Positions 59,742 to 64,000 of a DNA stretch of 64,000 bases are shown here, in pieces. Below the pieces are notes generated by a model that had not been told where the DNA came from, did no database searches, and saw only the letters and a program-made list of their open reading frames with translations. Each line of letters starts with the position of its first letter. The first letter of the stretch is position 1. This stretch comes from HGM04593 sp045634365. GTDB lineage: Bacteria > Bacteroidota > Bacteroidia > Bacteroidales > Bacteroidaceae. The stretch is from positions 1-64,000 of the forward strand of contig JAZRAC010000042.1 of NCBI GenBank assembly GCA_045634365.1, read 5' to 3'. Position numbers and translations under genes: made by a program.

Positions 59742-60785
59742 ATGGCAGAAATGAATTTTGGCGGTGTGATAGAGAATGTGATTACACCGAAAGAGTTTTC
59801 TTTGGAGAAGGCTCGTGAGATTTTGAAAGACGAAACAATTGCAGTGCTTGGCTATGGTGTACAGGGCCCCGGACAGGCTTGTAACTTGCGCGACAATGGC
59901 TTTAACGTAATCGTTGGCCAGCGTGAGGGTAGCACATACGACAAGGCTGTTAAGGATGGTTGGGTTCCCGGTGAGACACTCTTCTCTATCGAGGAGGCTG
60001 CCGAGAAGGGTACAATCGTTTGTATGCTTCTTTCCGATGCAGCACAGATTGCTATATGGCCCAAAGTTAAGCCCTATCTGACCGCAGGCAAGGCTCTCTA
60101 CTTCTCTCACGGCTTTGGTATTAACTGGAACGACCGCACAGGTATTGTTCCTCCCGCCGATATTGATGTTATTATGGTTGCTCCCAAGGGCTCGGGTACC
60201 TCTTTGCGTACTATGTTCCTCGAAGGCCGTGGCTTGAACTCTTCTTACGCTATCTATCAGGATGTTACAGGCAAGGCTATGGACCGTGTATTGGCATTCG
60301 GTATTGGTATTGGCTCGGGTTATATGTTCGAGACTACATTCCAGCGTGAGGCTGTTTCTGACCTTACCGGTGAGCGTGGTTCTTTGATGGGTGCCATCCA
60401 GGGTCTTCTCTTGGCACAGTATGAGGTGTTGCGCGAGAATGGTCACACTCCTTCGGAAGCATTCAACGAAACTGTTGAGGAGCTCACACAGTCGCTTATG
60501 CCTTTGTTTGCAAAGAACGGAATGGACTGGATGTATGCTAACTGCTCTACAACTGCACAGCGTGGTGCTCTCGATTGGATGACTCCTTTCCACGATGCTA
60601 TCAAGCCTGTAATGTACCAGTTGTACGATTCTGTTAAGACTGGTAAAGAGGCTCAGCGCTCTATCGACTCTAACTCACAGCCCGACTATCGTGAGAAATT
60701 GAACGAGGAGTTGAAGGCTCTTCACGACAGTGAGATGTGGCGTACAGCAGAGGTTGTTCGTCAGCTCCGTCCCGAGAATAAGTAA
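59742..60785 (+). CDS. ilvC: Ketol-acid reductoisomerase (NADP+)
   Basis: 347 residues, a compact (class I size) enzyme that isomerises and reduces acetolactate or acetohydroxybutyrate. The Rossmann motif is VLGYGVQGPGQACNL (about 34-48), followed by QREGSTYDKA, which includes the cofactor-specifying loop. The Mg2+ site is in SDLTGERGSLMGAIQG with further acidic residues in the C-terminal knotted domain. It is the last gene of ilvDBNC and is followed after 22 bases by the dispersed repeat with a terminator. Confidence 0.97.
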   Translation: MAEMNFGGVIENVITPKEFSLEKAREILKDETIAVLGYGVQGPGQACNLRDNGFNVIVGQREGSTYDKAVKDGWVPGETLFSIEEAAEKGTIVCMLLSDAAQIAIWPKVKPYLTAGKALYFSHGFGINWNDRTGIVPPADIDVIMVAPKGSGTSLRTMFLEGRGLNSSYAIYQDVTGKAMDRVLAFGIGIGSGYMFETTFQREAVSDLTGERGSLMGAIQGLLLAQYEVLRENGHTPSEAFNETVEELTQSLMPLFAKNGMDWMYANCSTTAQRGALDWMTPFHDAIKPVMYQLYDSVKTGKEAQRSIDSNSQPDYREKLNEELKALHDSEMWRTAEVVRQLRPENK

Positions 60786-60807
60786 TAAATATTCTAATAG
60801 AATATTG

Positions 60808-60976
60808 AAGATGACTAAAAAGTGTATTTCTTCGTTACGCTTGCCTTCAAAATACTCATTTACGCTTAGTAAACTCCGGTTTTTCAGGCTACGCAGGCCT
60901 TGAACTACATCTTTTTATTCATCTCCTACACAACAAGAGACCGCTAAAAAAATTTTTTAGTCGGTCTCTTGTTTTT
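60808..60976 (+). repeat. Dispersed ~167-bp intergenic repeat with terminal inverted repeats and terminator (copy 2)
   Basis: Nearly identical to 5604-5769 in the same orientation, 22 bases after the ilvC stop. GACTAAAAAGT is at 60813-60823. The 3' hairpin ACAAGAGACCG (60933-60943) with CGGTCTCTTGT (60962-60972) is followed by Ts. Relative to copy 1 both arms of the stem carry matching changes, so pairing is kept. Confidence 0.92.
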
Positions 60977-61033
60977 AGGGATTTCCCTCCCGAATAATAG
61001 GTTTTTCCCTTTTTCTCTTTGCGGAGTAATAAA

Positions 61034-61041
61034 TATCTTTG
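61034..61041 (+). promoter_or_regulatory. -7 box of the gene at 61098
   Basis: TATCTTTG, a perfect TAnnTTTG, lies 57-64 bases before the ATG at 61098. Confidence 0.6.
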
Positions 61042-61097
61042 CATTGTCGGATGGTGCTTTTCCATCGGCAGTGAATTTATTTGTAAATTGAGATATT

Positions 61098-61976
61098 ATG
61101 AGAAGTAGCTTATTACTCTTGTTGTTCCTCCCTTTTGTTTCGTTTGCTCAGGTGAACGATATGTTCTATGTTCCAAAAAAGGATAAAAAACAGAAGGATA
61201 CTGTGAAGGTTGTCTATGTTGTTGATGATGATGAGTGGGGCATAGCCGATAATGGCAACGACCGCGATGTTGATGAATATAACCGCAGAGGAAAAAGTGT
61301 TGTTTCGTATAGCGATACGGTGGAAGCAGAAGTTTATGTTGAGGATGTGTACGATGAAGCGGTGTACAACGAGGTTGTGTATGTAAATAATTACAACTAT
61401 TCGACACGGATAGTGCGTTTCCACAATCCTGTGAGATTTTTGTGGAGCTATCCTTATAGTTGGGATTGGTGCTATTATCCATCATATTACTATTATGATA
61501 ACTTCTGGGATACGCACTACGATTATATGTGGCACACCTCGCCACCGCCTCCCTCTTATCGCCATCATCATTATACAGGTTCGTGGCGAGATACAAAAGC
61601 ACGCAGGATTCCTGTTTTTACATCGAACAAGAATGGTAACGGCGGGCGTGTACCAGTTGCCAATGCCACCGGCAAGAATGATAAAGTGTCCGGTGGACAA
61701 GTAAACGGGAAGGGGAAGAATGAGCGTGGAAAGGCTACAAACAGGGTAAACAGGGTGAGCAGCGAAAGGCGTGTGACAACAGGCAATAATAGCAGTGGCA
61801 GGAAGGAACGTGTGGAGCGCAGTGGGCAGAATAGCAATCGCAATGTGCAACGTGGCTCGGCTCCGGCGACATACAATCGTCGCAGCAGCACAAGCGTGAA
61901 TCGTGCCACTCCCTCACACTCTACCAATCGCGCCCCTGTATCGCGCGGCGGGGTTCAGCGCGGGGGTCGTCGTTAA
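61098..61976 (+). CDS. Secreted low-complexity protein with Tyr/Trp-rich centre and basic Ser/Arg/Asn-rich tail
   Basis: 292 residues. Signal peptide 1-18 (LLLLLFLPFVSFAQ). The next part (about 25-115) is acidic with Asp/Val/Tyr repeats. The middle (about 120-160) is very rich in Tyr, Trp, His and Pro. The C-terminal 110 residues are Arg/Ser/Asn/Gly-rich, probably disordered and strongly basic. I do not recognise a domain. It is 29 bases upstream of an outer membrane protein gene and is probably co-transcribed with it, so a periplasmic or surface role is likely. Confidence 0.8.
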   Translation: MRSSLLLLLFLPFVSFAQVNDMFYVPKKDKKQKDTVKVVYVVDDDEWGIADNGNDRDVDEYNRRGKSVVSYSDTVEAEVYVEDVYDEAVYNEVVYVNNYNYSTRIVRFHNPVRFLWSYPYSWDWCYYPSYYYYDNFWDTHYDYMWHTSPPPPSYRHHHYTGSWRDTKARRIPVFTSNKNGNGGRVPVANATGKNDKVSGGQVNGKGKNERGKATNRVNRVSSERRVTTGNNSSGRKERVERSGQNSNRNVQRGSAPATYNRRSSTSVNRATPSHSTNRAPVSRGGVQRGGRR

Positions 61977-62005
61977 TTTGTAACAGAAACTGAAATTATA
62001 TTACT

Positions 62006-63544
62006 ATGAAAAGAGTTTTAACAATATTATTCTCGGTTGCTATCGTGGCCTCGGCATTTGCTCAAAATAGCTACGATGCGATGCGCCTTGTCGATAATGA
62101 CTTGGTGGGAACTGCACGATTCGTGGGTATGGGTGGTGCAATGAGCGCACTTGGTACAGATATTTCTGTAATTTCCACTAACCCTGCGGGTATAGGCCTC
62201 TATCGCTCCAACGATATTGTAATGTCGTTGGGAATGAATACAACAAAGAACAGTGCCGATTTTGGCGGCTACTCGGTGAAGAGTGACAAAAATTCCTTTG
62301 CCATAAATAATCTTGGCTTTGTGCTTGCCAAGGAGATGGAGGTGGGGAGTGTTAAGTTTGTGAATATCGCGGCTAATTATCGTCGCAGTAATAATCTTGC
62401 AAACAGGTTCGATGCAATGGGCTCGTTACTGCACGGTGAACATTATTTCTCGCAGCAGTATAGGTTGCACGAAATGTATTTGAACGATGGTTATGATTTT
62501 GCCGATCACTTTGATTACACCGATTATACGTCGTATGAATATCCGTGGTTGGGGTTGCTTGCTTCAACATCGGGCCTGCTCGACTATGATGGTAATCTTT
62601 ATTATGTTCCCGGCAACGAGGATGGCCTTTACCCTACAATGATGGAGTACTTCTCGACGGAGAAAGGAGGGGTAAACGACATTGATGTGAATATTTCGTG
62701 CAACATAAACGACAGGGTGTATCTTGGTTTTACTGTGGGTGCCACTTATGTCGACTATACGCGCACTTCGGAATATTCGGAATTTGATGAAATGGGAAAT
62801 AATTACTACACTTTGCAAAATAATTACAATGTGAAGGGTAATGGCATAAATGTGAAGTTCGGCGCTATATTCCGCCCGTTTGAGTCCTCTCCGTTTAAGG
62901 TGGGCGTTGCCGTGCACACTCCCACGTGGTATTCTCTAACCGATAGAACTTCGGCTGCGATGCTTGGTGGCGATGGATATGTATACGATACTCGCGACGC
63001 TGATTGCTATGGTGGCGACCTGTTTGTAGATTATGATTTTACCACTCCGTGGCGTTTGAACTTGTCGACGTCGTATACTTTTGGCAAGTATGCCGCTGTA
63101 AATGCCGAATATGAATATGTCGATTATTCTACTGCGAAGCTGAAATATACCGATGGTGGCAAGATGGATTTTCTCAATGAGGATATTGAGGCTAATATGA
63201 AGGCGCAACATATATTCCGTTTGGGTGCGCTCTTTAATGTTAGCAATAATTTCTCTTTGCGTTGTGGTTATAATCATATTACCGCTCCTTTTAAGGAGGA
63301 GGCGGTGAAGGTTAATATGCTGTACACCGATACAAATGTCGACTTTACAAACAGGTACGAAACAAATATTGTAACTTTTGGCGCAGGTTATAGCAATAAA
63401 GGCTGGTACGCCGATGTCGCTTATAAACTTGCTATGCAGAAGTGTGATTTCTATAATTATTACGATTCGGAGTATTTGAACCCTTGTGCCTATGTTTCCA
63501 CTAATCGTAGCAGCGTTATTTTGTCGGTGGGTTACAGATTTTAA
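62006..63544 (+). CDS. FadL/OMPP1-like outer membrane beta-barrel protein
   Basis: 512 residues. Signal peptide 1-19 (FSVAIVASAFAQ). The opening of the mature protein, DLVGTARFVGMGGAMSALGTDISVISTNPAGIGLY, is the OMPP1/FadL/TodX-type start found in many Bacteroidota porins and transporters. Alternating strands run to the C-terminal SVILSVGYRF, which ends in Phe as expected for BAM substrates. The family moves hydrophobic compounds; the substrate here is unknown. Its stop overlaps the stop of the convergent DUF4421-like gene by 4 bases. Confidence 0.88.
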   Translation: MKRVLTILFSVAIVASAFAQNSYDAMRLVDNDLVGTARFVGMGGAMSALGTDISVISTNPAGIGLYRSNDIVMSLGMNTTKNSADFGGYSVKSDKNSFAINNLGFVLAKEMEVGSVKFVNIAANYRRSNNLANRFDAMGSLLHGEHYFSQQYRLHEMYLNDGYDFADHFDYTDYTSYEYPWLGLLASTSGLLDYDGNLYYVPGNEDGLYPTMMEYFSTEKGGVNDIDVNISCNINDRVYLGFTVGATYVDYTRTSEYSEFDEMGNNYYTLQNNYNVKGNGINVKFGAIFRPFESSPFKVGVAVHTPTWYSLTDRTSAAMLGGDGYVYDTRDADCYGGDLFVDYDFTTPWRLNLSTSYTFGKYAAVNAEYEYVDYSTAKLKYTDGGKMDFLNEDIEANMKAQHIFRLGALFNVSNNFSLRCGYNHITAPFKEEAVKVNMLYTDTNVDFTNRYETNIVTFGAGYSNKGWYADVAYKLAMQKCDFYNYYDSEYLNPCAYVSTNRSSVILSVGYRF

Positions 63545-64000
63545 TTTTTAGGCTTCTTCTTCCAGAAATTGTATCCTATTGACAGGTTTATATTGCCGAA
63601 TCCGTTAATAACCGATAGCTCGCTCTTGCGGTAGCTGTATGTATGGGATATAAAGGAGGCACTTATGTAGTAGTCGCCGTTGTTATAAACGACCGATGCA
63701 CGGGATATTAAATCGAAATTGATGCTCGATATTAACTCCTTGCTGTAAAATAGTTTCAGCGAGGAGTTTTTATATCCTATACAGGGGGTGAGAGAGAGGT
63801 TGGCCAGCCAATTTTTTGCAAAAACCCAATTATAGGAGTACCCGAACTTTATGCTGAAATCCTTGTATTTTACTTTGTTGAATATTAGGTCGTCTTTTAG
63901 GCTGAGTGTCAGTCTCGGGTCCATATTCAGGTAGTTGAAACTGAATTTCTGTTCGTTGTATGTGAGCCCGAGTATGAATGAACCGGCGCTTATCCGTTGG
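63541..64000 (-). CDS. C-terminal part of a DUF4421-like outer membrane protein (5' end outside window)
   Basis: The frame is open from the right edge to the stop at 63541, at least 152 residues. An internal Met at 63924 is not the start: upstream codons read SAGSFILGLTYNEQKFSFNY. Alternating amphipathic strands and the ending NINLSIGYNFWKK indicate a beta-barrel. Segments such as MDPRLTLSLKDDLIFN, KYKDFSIKFGYSYNWVFAKNW and SINFDLISRASVVYNNGDYY fit DUF4421, an uncharacterised Bacteroidota family. The assignment is moderate because only the C-terminal portion is present. Confidence 0.65.
   Translation of the reverse strand, partial: QRISAGSFILGLTYNEQKFSFNYLNMDPRLTLSLKDDLIFNKVKYKDFSIKFGYSYNWVFAKNWLANLSLTPCIGYKNSSLKLFYSKELISSINFDLISRASVVYNNGDYYISASFISHTYSYRKSELSVINGFGNINLSIGYNFWKKKPKN

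Overview
The window comes from a chromosome of the order Bacteroidales (phylum Bacteroidota), probably a gut or oral lineage; I cannot settle the family. The evidence is the gene set: UpxY antiterminator, DUF1460, DUF5103, DUF349 and DUF4421 proteins, PorQ and a type IX-like sorting tail, an M56 sensor carrying TonB domains, and a carbamoyltransferase with the residues of the Bacteroides N-succinylornithine enzyme. Promoters also fit: most have the Bacteroidota -7 box TAnnTTTG or TATCTTCG, sometimes with TTTG about 20 bases upstream. Shine-Dalgarno sequences are rare. I see no prophage, insertion sequence, CRISPR array or rRNA.

Layout. 1-730: end of an unknown gene, a decayed TonB-receptor fragment, a tandem promoter repeat and tRNA-Arg(CCG). 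750-12110: lipid A acyltransferase, proS, a DUF1460 amidase, a DUF5103 protein, wecA and upxY divergent from manC, a TPR protein and glnS. 12364-15324: fhs and rarA. 15361-24350: a BlaI/M56 pair with three operator-like palindromes, a TSUP transporter, N-succinylornithine carbamoyltransferase and tamB with a damaged or unusual start. 24528-29321: an SLC13 permease, then the cluster regulator-lptE-TPR protein-secG. 29524-33801: DUF349 protein, mgtE and rsmA. 34079-39899: UPF0104 protein, pepD, a Wzx-like flippase, meaB and 5-formyl-THF cyclo-ligase. 39957-43515: the porQ-cmk-ispH-pfkA operon. 43766-50255: tonB, a prenyl synthase, a hypothetical protein, tatD, DAHP synthase/chorismate mutase, and an iron/B12-type binding protein and permease without ATPase. 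50334-55138: a repeat, a structured small RNA and a 1,440-residue secreted clan GH-D-like glycosidase. 55355-60785: the ilvDBNC operon behind a leader-peptide attenuator. 60808-64000: a dispersed repeat, a secreted tyrosine/arginine-rich protein, a FadL-like outer membrane protein and part of a DUF4421 protein.

The genes are mostly housekeeping: cell-envelope construction (lipid A, LptE, TamB, SecG, undecaprenyl-sugar transfer, prenyl synthase, PorQ), tRNA charging, one-carbon metabolism, and arginine, aromatic and branched-chain amino acid synthesis. The most interesting signals lie between genes. (1) A repeated promoter cassette has a covarying inner hairpin with -33 TTTG in its right arm, a conserved spacer with CTCGCTCGTTTGT, and a -7 box inside a second hairpin; it sits upstream of several unrelated genes, three times in tandem. 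(2) A 23-residue leader peptide with 11 Ile/Leu/Val residues is followed by mutually exclusive terminator and antiterminator pairings ahead of ilvD. (3) A roughly 180-nt multibranched RNA at 50537-50719 has its own promoter and terminator. (4) A roughly 167-bp dispersed repeat ends in a terminator and follows two unrelated operons.
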